In this document: positions 7,096-13,305 of the stretch, in pieces | Layout: each line of letters opens with the position of its first letter | How positions within the stretch are numbered: the stretch's first letter is position 1 | Assembly (NCBI GenBank): GCA_050257395.1 | Contig: JBLMWU010000340.1 | Coordinates: forward strand, 1-16,928 | DNA length: 16,928 bases | Reading direction: 5' to 3' | Source of the DNA: JAIRTY01 sp050257395 | Lineage (GTDB): Bacteria > Actinomycetota > Actinomycetes > Streptosporangiales > Streptosporangiaceae | Position numbers and translations under genes: made by a program | Notes under the pieces: generated by a model | What the model saw: only the letters and a program-made list of their open reading frames with translations | What the model was told of the DNA's origin: nothing | Databases searched by the model: none

Positions 7096-8336
7096 TCGGT
7101 CCCCCCGGGGGAAAGGGGAGCGGAGCCCGCGCCCGGTGAATCCTGGATCTTACCGGTACGGGCGAATCCGCGCGGGTACCGGTGCAGCGATTCGCATCCG
7201 GTGCCGGTGACCAGCATCAGTTCCCCGGTCTGCACCCCTGACCGCTCGTCGGCGGTGATGACGTTCGGCTGCAGGACCACGGTCATCCCGGCGGTGAACG
7301 TGAAGTCCTCCGCCAGCCCCGATTCGAGTGCGGAACGAGAAAGCACGGGCGGGAGGTAGCCGCCGCCGAACCCGTGCACGAGGTCGTCATAGATCGTGTA
7401 CCCGGCGTCGGTGATCACCCGGGCGGCGGCGAGCAGGTCGGCGGCGCTGGCGCCGGGCCGCAGCCGGGCCGCCATGGCGCCGAACGCGGCCTCGGCGACC
7501 GCGTGCAGGTCGCGGTAGGCGGGGGTGGGCTCGCTGTCCACCGCGAAGGTCCGCAGCAGCTGGCCCGGGTAGCCGCCGTAGGCGGCGCTGACCTCGCAGG
7601 TCAGCACGTCCCCGGCGGCCAGCCGCCGGCTGGCCGGCCACTGCGCGGGCACGCACAGGCCGGGCCGGTCCATGGCGGTCGCCCCCAGGTAGTGGATGTG
7701 GGTCTGGCCGCCGGCCGGGATGTAGGCGCTCTCCAGGGCGGCGTGGCAGCCGGCCTCGCTCAGCCCGGGCCTGGCCGCCGCGGCCAGCGCCGCGACCGCG
7801 GCGTCGCTCATCCGCGCGCCGGCCCGCAGCCACTCGATCTCCTCGGCCGACTTGACCAGCCGCAGCCGGGTGTACTCCGGGTCCAGGAACACGGCCTCGC
7901 CCGCGGCTTCGGCCAGCCGGGCGGCGGCCCGGGCCGGCACCGGCCCGATGACCCCCAGCCGGGCTGGCCGCCCGGCCCGCGCGGCCAGCAGGCTGAGCGC
8001 GGTGGCCAGGGCCGACCGGCCGCCGGGCCGGACCTCGGCGCCGCGGGCGATGCGCCGGGCGTTCGGCACGTGGTTGTCGAAGCAGACGAACAGCACGTCC
8101 GGCTCGCCGGGGGACAGCACCAGCGCCGCCTCCCGGGTGACCGGCCAGCCGGTGAGCCAGGGGACCGCGCTGCCGGCCCGCTCCGCGCCGTAGACGAGGG
8201 CGTGGGACACGTCGCTGGCCGCGAGCACGCTGGCCAGCGCCGCGCGGCGGCGGGCCAGCTCCCCGGGGGTGAACGCGGCGCCGGCCGGGTCACCGGCCGG
8301 CCAGGGGCCGGGCGGGTCCGCCGGCGGCCAGCTCAG
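7077..8336 (-). CDS. M24-family hydrolase with a degenerate metal site
   Basis: Creatinase/prolidase ('pita-bread') fold. An N-terminal creatinase-like domain (about 23-155) is followed by the M24 domain (about 160-395), beginning YTRLRLVKSAEEIEWLRAGA (155-174). By alignment from memory to aminopeptidase P, the five metal ligands Asp, Asp, His, Glu, Glu correspond to E248, Q259, H321, Q356 and G371; only the histidine remains. H215 (THIHYLGAT) matches a conserved active-site histidine. This resembles creatinase and ectoine hydrolase, which work without metal, rather than true peptidases. The start is unclear: no ATG or GTG lies in frame before GTG 8228, which would cut into the first strand. 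CTG at 8336, overlapping the upstream stop as CTGA, gives 419 residues and is used here. The gene overlaps the solute-binding protein gene by 19 bases, so enzyme and importer are coupled. Confidence 0.85.
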   Translation of the reverse strand: MSWPPADPPGPWPAGDPAGAAFTPGELARRRAALASVLAASDVSHALVYGAERAGSAVPWLTGWPVTREAALVLSPGEPDVLFVCFDNHVPNARRIARGAEVRPGGRSALATALSLLAARAGRPARLGVIGPVPARAAARLAEAAGEAVFLDPEYTRLRLVKSAEEIEWLRAGARMSDAAVAALAAAARPGLSEAGCHAALESAYIPAGGQTHIHYLGATAMDRPGLCVPAQWPASRRLAAGDVLTCEVSAAYGGYPGQLLRTFAVDSEPTPAYRDLHAVAEAAFGAMAARLRPGASAADLLAAARVITDAGYTIYDDLVHGFGGGYLPPVLSRSALESGLAEDFTFTAGMTVVLQPNVITADERSGVQTGELMLVTGTGCESLHRYPRGFARTGKIQDSPGAGSAPLSPGGTECDESS

Positions 8337-8962
8337 TGCTTGGCCCAGTAGCTGTCGCTGGCCATGGACTCCGCCATCTTCTCCGCCGTCTCGAACCCCG
8401 GAGCCATCGACGCGGAGGTGCCCGGCATCACCTCGTGGTGGCCGATGTTCAGCAGCCGCAGCCAGCTCTGCTGGCCGAGGGTGAGGCCGATGGCGCAGCC
8501 CAGCTCGACCAGCTCCGGCTCGCTGAAGTGGCGGTGCAGCCGGTCCCAGAAGGCGTCGTCGGTGGCCAGGTGCCAGGCGATCGCCTCCGCGTACGCGAGC
8601 GCCGCCTTTTCCCGCTCGCTGTAGCGGGCGGATGACTCGAAGTTGAGCAGCTCGTCGTACTTGCCCTCGGTGAGGCCCTGCTGGCTCCCCTTGACCGACC
8701 GCTGGTTGCCGCAGTACTCGCAGTTCACGGTGCGGGAGATGTAGACGCGGCAGAGCTCCTTGATGCTGTGGTCGCACACGCCGTTGCGGAAGACGTCGTT
8801 CCAGGAGTTGGCGAAGAACCAGAAGCAGGCGGGCACGTGCGCGCGCACCGCCGAGCTTTCCGGCCGCGGGGTGCCCTCCCGGGCGCACCGCTCCATCTCC
8901 GCCCGCATGGCCTCGTCCATCTGCTCGACCGGCACGTAGCTGATGCGCTGCCTGTCCGACAC
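8333..8962 (-). CDS. Carboxymuconolactone decarboxylase/AhpD-superfamily protein
   Basis: An all-helical protein of 209 residues of the CMD/AhpD-like superfamily. Its only catalytic signature is the CxxC pair at C81-C84 (TVNCEYCGNQ), in the position of the AhpD redox cysteines; the Glu three residues before and the His four residues after, which make the proton relay in AhpD, are replaced (T78 and R88). The helix REKAALAYAEAIAWHLATDDAFWDRL (117-141) is typical of the family. The role could be redox or lyase-like; it is unknown. The start is GTG 8962, not the ATG at 8977, because a perfect AGGAGG sits between them. The protein is cytosolic, with no signal peptide. Its stop overlaps the next gene's proposed start by four bases. 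Confidence 0.85.
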   Translation of the reverse strand: MSDRQRISYVPVEQMDEAMRAEMERCAREGTPRPESSAVRAHVPACFWFFANSWNDVFRNGVCDHSIKELCRVYISRTVNCEYCGNQRSVKGSQQGLTEGKYDELLNFESSARYSEREKAALAYAEAIAWHLATDDAFWDRLHRHFSEPELVELGCAIGLTLGQQSWLRLLNIGHHEVMPGTSASMAPGFETAEKMAESMASDSYWAKH

Positions 8963-8968
8963 CCCGAA

Positions 8969-8974
8969 CCTCCT
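8969..8974 (-). promoter_or_regulatory. AGGAGG ribosome-binding site deciding the CMD-protein start
   Basis: A perfect AGGAGG on the minus strand lies six bases before GTG 8962. It falls inside the longer frame that begins with ATG 8977, which has no good ribosome site itself, so the downstream GTG is the real start. Confidence 0.75.
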
Positions 8975-8998
8975 CATGCTGACCCGCGGAACCCTTGC

Positions 8999-9035
8999 CC
9001 GCTGCCGAGTCTGGCAGCGGCTGCAATCGAATGCA
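8999..9035 (-). promoter_or_regulatory. Hairpin plus near-palindrome between amidohydrolase and CMD genes
   Basis: In the 108-base gap, CCGCTGCC (8999-9006) and GGCAGCGG (9013-9020) form a perfect 8-bp stem with a 6-base loop. Beside it, TGCAATCGAATGCA (9022-9035) is a palindrome with one mismatched pair on each side of its TCGA centre, in an AT-richer patch. Read on the minus strand, the order is palindrome, hairpin, then the AGGAGG of the next gene. This could be an operator with an attenuator or partial terminator that sets the ratio between the amidohydrolase and the five downstream genes. TTGCAT on the minus strand might be a -35 with a poor -10 (CAGACT) 17 bases on. Confidence 0.45.
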
Positions 9036-9070
9036 ACGGGTGCGGGGCCAGCCCGCGGGAGGCGGCCGGC

Positions 9071-10450
9071 TCAGCCCGCGGGAGCCGGCCCGGCCCGGCG
9101 GCGCAGCTCGCGGGCGGCCGCGGCGGCGTCCGCGGCCACCGCGGCGGTGTCCGCGGTGCGCAGCTCCCCGCCCTCGACCACCGGCCGGCCGGCCACCGTG
9201 AGCAGCGCCAGCGGGGCAGGCGGGCCGAGCACCAGCGCGCACACCGGGTCCGCGAAGCCCGCGTGGGCGAGCCCGTCCAGCCGCCACAGGGCCACGTCCG
9301 CCAGCTTGCCGGGCTCCAGCGAGCCGAGCTCGCCGTCCCGGCCCAGGCAGCGGGCGCCGCCCAGGGTGGCGGCGGTGAGCACCTGCCGGGCGCTGAGCGC
9401 GGCTGCGCCCCGGCGGGCCCGGGTCATCAGCAGTGCCTGCCGCAGCTCGGCGGCGAGCCCGCCGTGGTCGTTGCCCGAGGTGCCGTCGACGCCGAGGCCG
9501 ACCGGGACGCCCGCGGCGAGCAGTTCCGGCACCGGCGCGATGCCCGAGCCGAGCCGGGCGTTGGAGCTGGGGCAGTGCGCCACCCCGGTGCCGGTGCGGG
9601 CCAGCCGGGCCACCTCGGGCTCCCGCAGGTGCACGGCGTGCGCGACCCACACGTCGCCGCCCAGCCAGCCCGCCGAGTCCAGGTACTCGGCTGGCGAGCA
9701 GCCGAACCGCTGCTGGCAGAAGTCGTGCTCGTCCCCGGTCTCGGCCAGGTGGGTGTGCAGCCGCACGCCCCGCCGGCGGGCCAGTTCCGCGGACTCCCGC
9801 AGCAGCCGCCCGGTCACGGTGAACGGGGCGGACGGGGCCACCGCCACCCGGACCATCGAGTCCGGCGCGGGGTCGTGGAAGCGGCTGATCGCCTCGTCGG
9901 TCGCGGCCAGCACGGCGTCGGTGTCCTCCACCACCGAGTCCGGCGGCAGCCCGCCGGAGGACTTGCCCAGGTCCATGGAGCCGCGGCAGGCGTGGAAGCG
10001 CAGCCCGGTGTCCCGGGCGGCCCCGATGCCCGCGGCGAGCAGGTCGCCGCTGCCGGCCGGGAACAGGTAGTGGTGGTCGGCGGTGGTGGTGCAGCCGGAC
10101 AGCGCGAGCGCCGCGAGCGCCGCCCGGGCGGCGGCCGACTGCAGCCCGGCGTCCAGGTGCCGCCAGCGGGGGTACAGCTCGGTCAGCCAGGCGAACAGCT
10201 CGCTGCCCGGGGCCTCGCCGCGGGTGAGCCACTGCCACAGGTGGTGGTGGGTGTTGATCAGGCCCGGGGTGGCCAGGCAGCCGCTGCCGTCCACCACCGT
10301 GGCGTCCGGCGCGGCGGCGTCGCCGGGGGCGGGACCCGCGCCCACCGCCGTGATGCGGCCCTCGCGGATCACCACGTGCCCGCTTGTGTGCTCGGCGGCG
10401 TCCGCGTCCATGGTGGCCACCGCGCAGCCGTCGATCACCAGTGTGCCCAT
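9071..10450 (-). CDS. Amidohydrolase, 8-oxoguanine deaminase / hydroxydechloroatrazine hydrolase type
   Basis: Zinc/iron-dependent amidohydrolase-superfamily deaminase (COG0402 group), 459 residues. Ligands seen: H68 and H70 in NTHHH (66-70), H234 in LHTHLAET with E237, H271 in WVAHAVH, and D322 in GLGVDGT. The block RGSMDLGKSSGGLPPDSVVE (156-175) and GVAHCPSSNARLGSGIAP (289-306) are characteristic of 8-oxoguanine deaminases and of the atrazine-pathway relatives, which remove an amino group from a triazine or purine ring. The family's usual APCSPF is APSAPF here (205-210). The N-terminal beta-sandwich (1-60) and the C-terminal strand return (LADVALWRLDG, 383-393) complete the fold; an alanine-rich helix closes the protein. 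ATG 10450 follows GGAGGG four bases away. The frame continues upstream to 10498 without a better start. Cytosolic. First gene of the block that ends with the ABC importer. Confidence 0.9.
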   Translation of the reverse strand: MGTLVIDGCAVATMDADAAEHTSGHVVIREGRITAVGAGPAPGDAAAPDATVVDGSGCLATPGLINTHHHLWQWLTRGEAPGSELFAWLTELYPRWRHLDAGLQSAAARAALAALALSGCTTTADHHYLFPAGSGDLLAAGIGAARDTGLRFHACRGSMDLGKSSGGLPPDSVVEDTDAVLAATDEAISRFHDPAPDSMVRVAVAPSAPFTVTGRLLRESAELARRRGVRLHTHLAETGDEHDFCQQRFGCSPAEYLDSAGWLGGDVWVAHAVHLREPEVARLARTGTGVAHCPSSNARLGSGIAPVPELLAAGVPVGLGVDGTSGNDHGGLAAELRQALLMTRARRGAAALSARQVLTAATLGGARCLGRDGELGSLEPGKLADVALWRLDGLAHAGFADPVCALVLGPPAPLALLTVAGRPVVEGGELRTADTAAVAADAAAAARELRRRAGPAPAG

Positions 10451-10489
10451 CTGTCCCTCCGGTCTCGCCCCCGCCCCGCCTCGCTGGCG

Positions 10490-10508
10490 CCCGCACACGC
10501 TATGCGGG
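10490..10508 (-). promoter_or_regulatory. Inverted repeat upstream of the amidohydrolase
   Basis: CCCGCA (10490-10495) and TGCGGG (10503-10508) are perfect inverted half-sites around 7 bases (CACGCTA), 40 bases before the amidohydrolase ATG. The centre-to-start distance suits a repressor operator or leader hairpin. The rest of the 289-base divergent gap (10451-10739) shows no convincing -35/-10 pair in either direction. Confidence 0.4.
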
Positions 10509-10721
10509 TGTGACCAGCCTCACGCGCCCGTTTCGGCGGTTTTGCGGGCAATGGCGCCGGATTGGCGTCAGGGTGAACTCGCGAAGCGCCCCGCGTGCGC
10601 GATGGCTGTCTGCCAGCTTCCCCGGTGCCCTGTCCCGCACCGCGTCCGCACGCCCCTGCCAGCGCCCGTGAGGCCGGCAGGCGCCCGGGGCGGAGGCCGA
10701 GCGCGCGCGGCGCGCCCGAGC

Positions 10722-10735
10722 AAAGGTTCACCTTT
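10722..10735 (+). promoter_or_regulatory. AAAGGT-TC-ACCTTT inverted repeat before the secreted protein gene
   Basis: Perfect 6-base inverted half-sites around a 2-base centre end four bases before GTG 10740, replacing a normal ribosome site. It is one of the few A/T-containing patches in a very GC-rich stretch, so it may be an operator at the transcription start of a leaderless or near-leaderless message. Confidence 0.45.
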
Positions 10736-10739
10736 ACCC

Positions 10740-11150
10740 GTGAGGATCTCACTCACCCGTCTGTCCCTGCACGCCCTCGTCCTGCTGGCCGGCCTGGCGG
10801 TCATGCTCGCGGTCTTCTCCCCGCCCGCCGGGGCGGCGTCCAGTCAGGTGGTGGCCGCGCAGTCGGCTGCCCGTTCGCTGGTCTCCCAGCACCACTGGTC
10901 CGCGCGCCAGTACCGCTGCCTGGTCCGGCTGTGGAACCGGGAGAGCGGCTGGCGCGTGCACGCCGTCAATCCCTCGTCCGGGGCGTACGGCATCCCGCAG
11001 GCGGTGCCCGGCAGCAAGATGGCCAGCGCCGGCCCGAACTGGCGGACCAGTGCCCGGACCCAGATCCGCTGGGGCCTGAGCTACATCAGGAGCCGGTACG
11101 GCACCCCGTGCGGCGCCTGGGCGCACTCGAACGCGTACGGGTGGTATTAG
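10740..11150 (+). CDS. Secreted transglycosylase-like protein (aggregation-promoting-factor type)
   Basis: A short exported cell-wall protein, 136 residues. It has an Arg-containing N-terminus, a hydrophobic core (9-27) and a signal-peptidase-like site near AGAA (30-33), then a lysozyme-fold domain. WNRESGW (65-71) carries E68, the expected catalytic acid; AVNPSSGAYGIPQAVPGSKM (75-94) and GLSYIRSRYGTPCGAWAHSNAYGWY (112-136) are the standard following blocks. C60 and C124 probably form a disulfide. The family cleaves or remodels peptidoglycan; relatives include small actinomycete transglycosylases with this same ending. The GTG at 10740 is placed by the signal peptide; no ribosome site precedes it, and upstream codons in this frame belong to the opposite-strand gene's shadow. 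Activity is inferred from the motif. Confidence 0.85.
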   Translation: MRISLTRLSLHALVLLAGLAVMLAVFSPPAGAASSQVVAAQSAARSLVSQHHWSARQYRCLVRLWNRESGWRVHAVNPSSGAYGIPQAVPGSKMASAGPNWRTSARTQIRWGLSYIRSRYGTPCGAWAHSNAYGWY

Positions 11151-11531
11151 CCGGGTCCGGCCGGGCGGCAGGTCCCGTCTCGCCGGTTATGTCACTGAAT
11201 CGTCAGGGTGCCCCGGCCAGCGCGTCGACGGCGCCATTGGCCCGGCCGTGCCGGTGGTCCGCCATGACGGCTCCGATCTCGGGTATGGTGTTTGCCGCTG
11301 GTCCCGGTCTTCCCGTCCGCGGGAATAAGGCCGGGCAAGCCGGATGCTGACAGGCGTAGTTGTTGTCGAAGTTTGCGGTCGCGAAGGCGGACGCGGAGCT
11401 GCGACAGAGGGCGTTTCGCCGCGGTTCCGGGGGCACTCCATCGCCGGAGTTCCCCTGACCGGCGGGCATCCAGCAGCCGGTCCGGGCAGCCGCGCGGATC
11501 ATGCAGTTCGCTTCTTGAAGGAGAGCATTAC
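11151..11531 (+). other. Long spacer and leader before the cold-shock gene
   Basis: These 381 bases hold no convincing gene; the frames on both strands (for example 11203-11538 minus) lack ribosome sites and resemble shadows. The stretch between about 11280 and 11400 is less GC-rich than its surroundings. It contains TATGGT (11284-11289) as a possible -10 without a good -35, and a TCCG-loop hairpin at 11310-11325. A transcript starting near 11295 would give a leader of some 235 bases, in line with the long structured leaders known for cold-shock genes. The last bases provide the ribosome site AAGGAG (11518-11523). Confidence 0.45.
11310..11325 (+). other. TTCCCG-TCCG-CGGGAA hairpin in the cold-shock leader
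   Basis: A perfect 6-bp stem (11310-11315 with 11320-11325) closed by a TCCG tetraloop, the same loop as in the terminator after the gene. UNCG-type loops are unusually stable in RNA, so this is a plausible structural element of the leader. Confidence 0.45.
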
Positions 11532-11735
11532 ATGGCACAGGGCACCGTGAAGTGGTTCAACCCCGACAAGGGGTTCGGCTTCATCGCCCCGGATGACGGC
11601 TCCGCCGACATCTTCGTTCACCACTCCGCGATCGACATGCAGGGGTACCGCACCCTGGAGGAGAACCAGAAGGTGGAGTACACGGCCAGCCAGGGCCCCA
11701 AGGGCCCGCAGGCTGACCAGGTCCGCCCGCTCTAA
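11532..11735 (+). CDS. cspA: Cold-shock protein, single cold-shock domain
   Basis: RNA/ssDNA-binding chaperone of 67 residues, exactly the usual length. The five-stranded barrel begins MAQGTVKWFNPDKGFGFI; RNP1 is KGFGFI (13-18) and RNP2 is DIFVHH (26-31), with W8, F15, F17, F28 and H30 as the nucleic-acid-stacking residues. HSAIDMQGYRTLEENQKVEY (31-50) is typical of actinomycete members. ATG 11532 follows AAGGAG at a gap of eight bases. The open frame upstream to 11292 is leader. The gene has its own strong terminator, so it is monocistronic. Whether it is cold-induced or constitutive cannot be seen. Confidence 0.96.
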   Translation: MAQGTVKWFNPDKGFGFIAPDDGSADIFVHHSAIDMQGYRTLEENQKVEYTASQGPKGPQADQVRPL

Positions 11736-11748
11736 TACAGGCACTGAG

Positions 11749-11786
11749 CCGGCCGGCCAGGGTCCTCCGGGATCCTGGCCGGCCGG
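11749..11786 (+). terminator. Strong 17-bp hairpin terminator with TCCG loop
   Basis: Bases 11749-11765 pair with 11770-11786 over 17 base pairs with one G-U, closed by TCCG. There is no T-tract after it. It starts 13 bases after the cold-shock stop codon and ends 52 bases before the NCS1 permease start, separating the two units. Confidence 0.85.
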
Positions 11787-11838
11787 TCGCGTGTCCGGCA
11801 TAGTTCAATCCGGGGGTACCAGTCCCAGGGAGATGAGC

Positions 11839-13305
11839 ATGGCGGAACGCGCGCTGCAGATCGAGGCGAATGGCATCAACGTCATCGCCGACGCCGAGCG
11901 GAAAGGCCGGCCCCGCGACCTTTTCTGGCCGTGGTTCGCGGCGAACGTGTCGGTGCTGGGCCTCAGCTACGGCTCGTTCGTGCTGGGCTTCGGGATCTCC
12001 TTCTGGCAGGCGCTGATCGTCGGCCTGGCCGGGATCATCGTGTCGTTCCTGCTGTGCGGGTTCATCGCGGTGGCGGGCAAGCGGGGCTCGGCCCCCACGA
12101 TGGTGCTGTCCCGGGCCGCGTTCGGCGTGCAGGGCAACAAGCTGCCCGCCGTCATCTCCTGGCTGCTCACGGTCGGCTGGGAGACCGTGCTGATCATCCT
12201 CGCCACGCTGGCCACCGCCACCGTGTTCCAGCACCTGGGCTGGGGCGGCGGCACCGGCACCAAGGTGGCCGCGCTGATCGTGGTGGTGGCGCTGACCATC
12301 TTCGGCGGGGTGATGGGCTTCGACACCATCATGCGGCTGCAGACCGGGATCACGGTGATCACCGCCGTGCTGACCATCGTGTTCATCGTCCTGGCCGCCA
12401 GCCGGATCCACTGGCACACGGTCGCCGCCCTGCCCGCCGGCTCGCCGGAGAAGCTCATCGGCGCCCTCGTGTTCATGATGACCGGCTTCGGGCTGGGCTG
12501 GGTCAACGCCGCCGCCGACTACTCCCGCTACCTGCCGCGCAGCTCCTCCGGCCGGGGCGTGGTCGGCTGGACCACCGCCGGCTCGGCGGTGGCGCCGGTC
12601 ATCCTGCTGGTCTTCGGGCTGCTGCTGGCCGGGTCGTCCGCGAAGCTCAGCGGGGCCATCGCCGCCGACCCGATCGGCGCGCTGACCGTGCTGCTGCCCA
12701 CCTGGTTCCTGATCCCGTTCGCGATCGTGGCCGTGCTCGGCCTGGTCGGCGGGTCGGTGCTGGACATCTACTCGTCCGGGCTCGCGCTGCTGACCCTCGG
12801 CCTGCCGGTGCGCCGGTACGTCGCCGCGCTCATCGACGGCACGATCATGATCCTCGGCACCGTGTACGTGGTGTTCGTGGCCGGCGACTTCCTCGGCCAG
12901 TTCGAGGGCTTCCTCATCACCCTGGGGGTGCCGATCGCGGCCTGGTGCGGGGTCATGCTGGCCGACATCGCGCTGCGGCGGCGTGACTACGCCGAGCCGG
13001 AGCTGTTCGACGCCGCGGGCCGCTACGGCGGGATCCGGTGGCTGCCGGTTGCGGTGGTCGTGGCCGGCACGGCGCTCGGCTGGGGCCTGGTGACGAACAC
13101 GTCCGCGCAGTGGCTGGCCTGGCAGGGCTACCTGCTCGGGCCGCTGCACCTGGGCGGGAAGACCGGGGCGTGGGCCTATGCCAACCTCGGGGTGCTGCTG
13201 GCGCTGGTGCTGGGCTTCCTGGTGACCGCGGCGGCCGGCCGGTCCCCGGTGCGGGCGCAGGAGGCCGTGCCGCCGCTGGAGCCGGCCGCCGCCGGGCAGG
13301 GATGA
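11839..13305 (+). CDS. NCS1-family nucleobase/hydantoin-type permease
   Basis: Cytoplasmic-membrane importer of the nucleobase:cation symporter-1 family (purine/cytosine permease), 488 residues with about 12 membrane segments. Family landmarks: DLFWPWFAANVSVLGLSYG (27-45) for helix 1, with N36; KRGSAPTMVLSRAAFGVQGN (81-100), the helix 2/3 signature; TVGWETVLI (111-119) with W114 and E115, where relatives contact the substrate; GFGLGWVNAAADYSRYLPR (216-234) at helix 6; and a charged loop 380-398 before the last helices. Known members carry cytosine, adenine/guanine, allantoin, hydantoins or thiamine precursors, so the ligand is probably a heterocycle with amide-like groups. AGGGAG (11827-11832) precedes ATG 11839; an alternative ATG at 11833 adds two residues but has no spacing. 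The stop overlaps the next start as ATGA, so expression is coupled to the two enzymes downstream. Confidence 0.92.
   Translation: MAERALQIEANGINVIADAERKGRPRDLFWPWFAANVSVLGLSYGSFVLGFGISFWQALIVGLAGIIVSFLLCGFIAVAGKRGSAPTMVLSRAAFGVQGNKLPAVISWLLTVGWETVLIILATLATATVFQHLGWGGGTGTKVAALIVVVALTIFGGVMGFDTIMRLQTGITVITAVLTIVFIVLAASRIHWHTVAALPAGSPEKLIGALVFMMTGFGLGWVNAAADYSRYLPRSSSGRGVVGWTTAGSAVAPVILLVFGLLLAGSSAKLSGAIAADPIGALTVLLPTWFLIPFAIVAVLGLVGGSVLDIYSSGLALLTLGLPVRRYVAALIDGTIMILGTVYVVFVAGDFLGQFEGFLITLGVPIAAWCGVMLADIALRRRDYAEPELFDAAGRYGGIRWLPVAVVVAGTALGWGLVTNTSAQWLAWQGYLLGPLHLGGKTGAWAYANLGVLLALVLGFLVTAAAGRSPVRAQEAVPPLEPAAAGQG

Noticed and set aside
8975..8977. ATG as start of the CMD-like protein
   Set aside because: A perfect AGGAGG follows it and points to the GTG at 8962.
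7077..10496. A single 1139-codon minus-strand open frame across three genes
   Set aside because: Only its last third (M24) is coding. The rest is an arginine/glycine-rich shadow of the CMD and amidohydrolase genes, which have full motifs in other frames.
8768..10513. A 581-codon plus-strand frame opposite the amidohydrolase
   Set aside because: Histidine/glycine/arginine-rich antisense shadow of a gene with all metal ligands on the other strand.
11203..11538. Small minus-strand gene of 111 codons in the cold-shock leader
   Set aside because: No ribosome site, overlaps the cold-shock ribosome site and start, and shows no recognisable motif.
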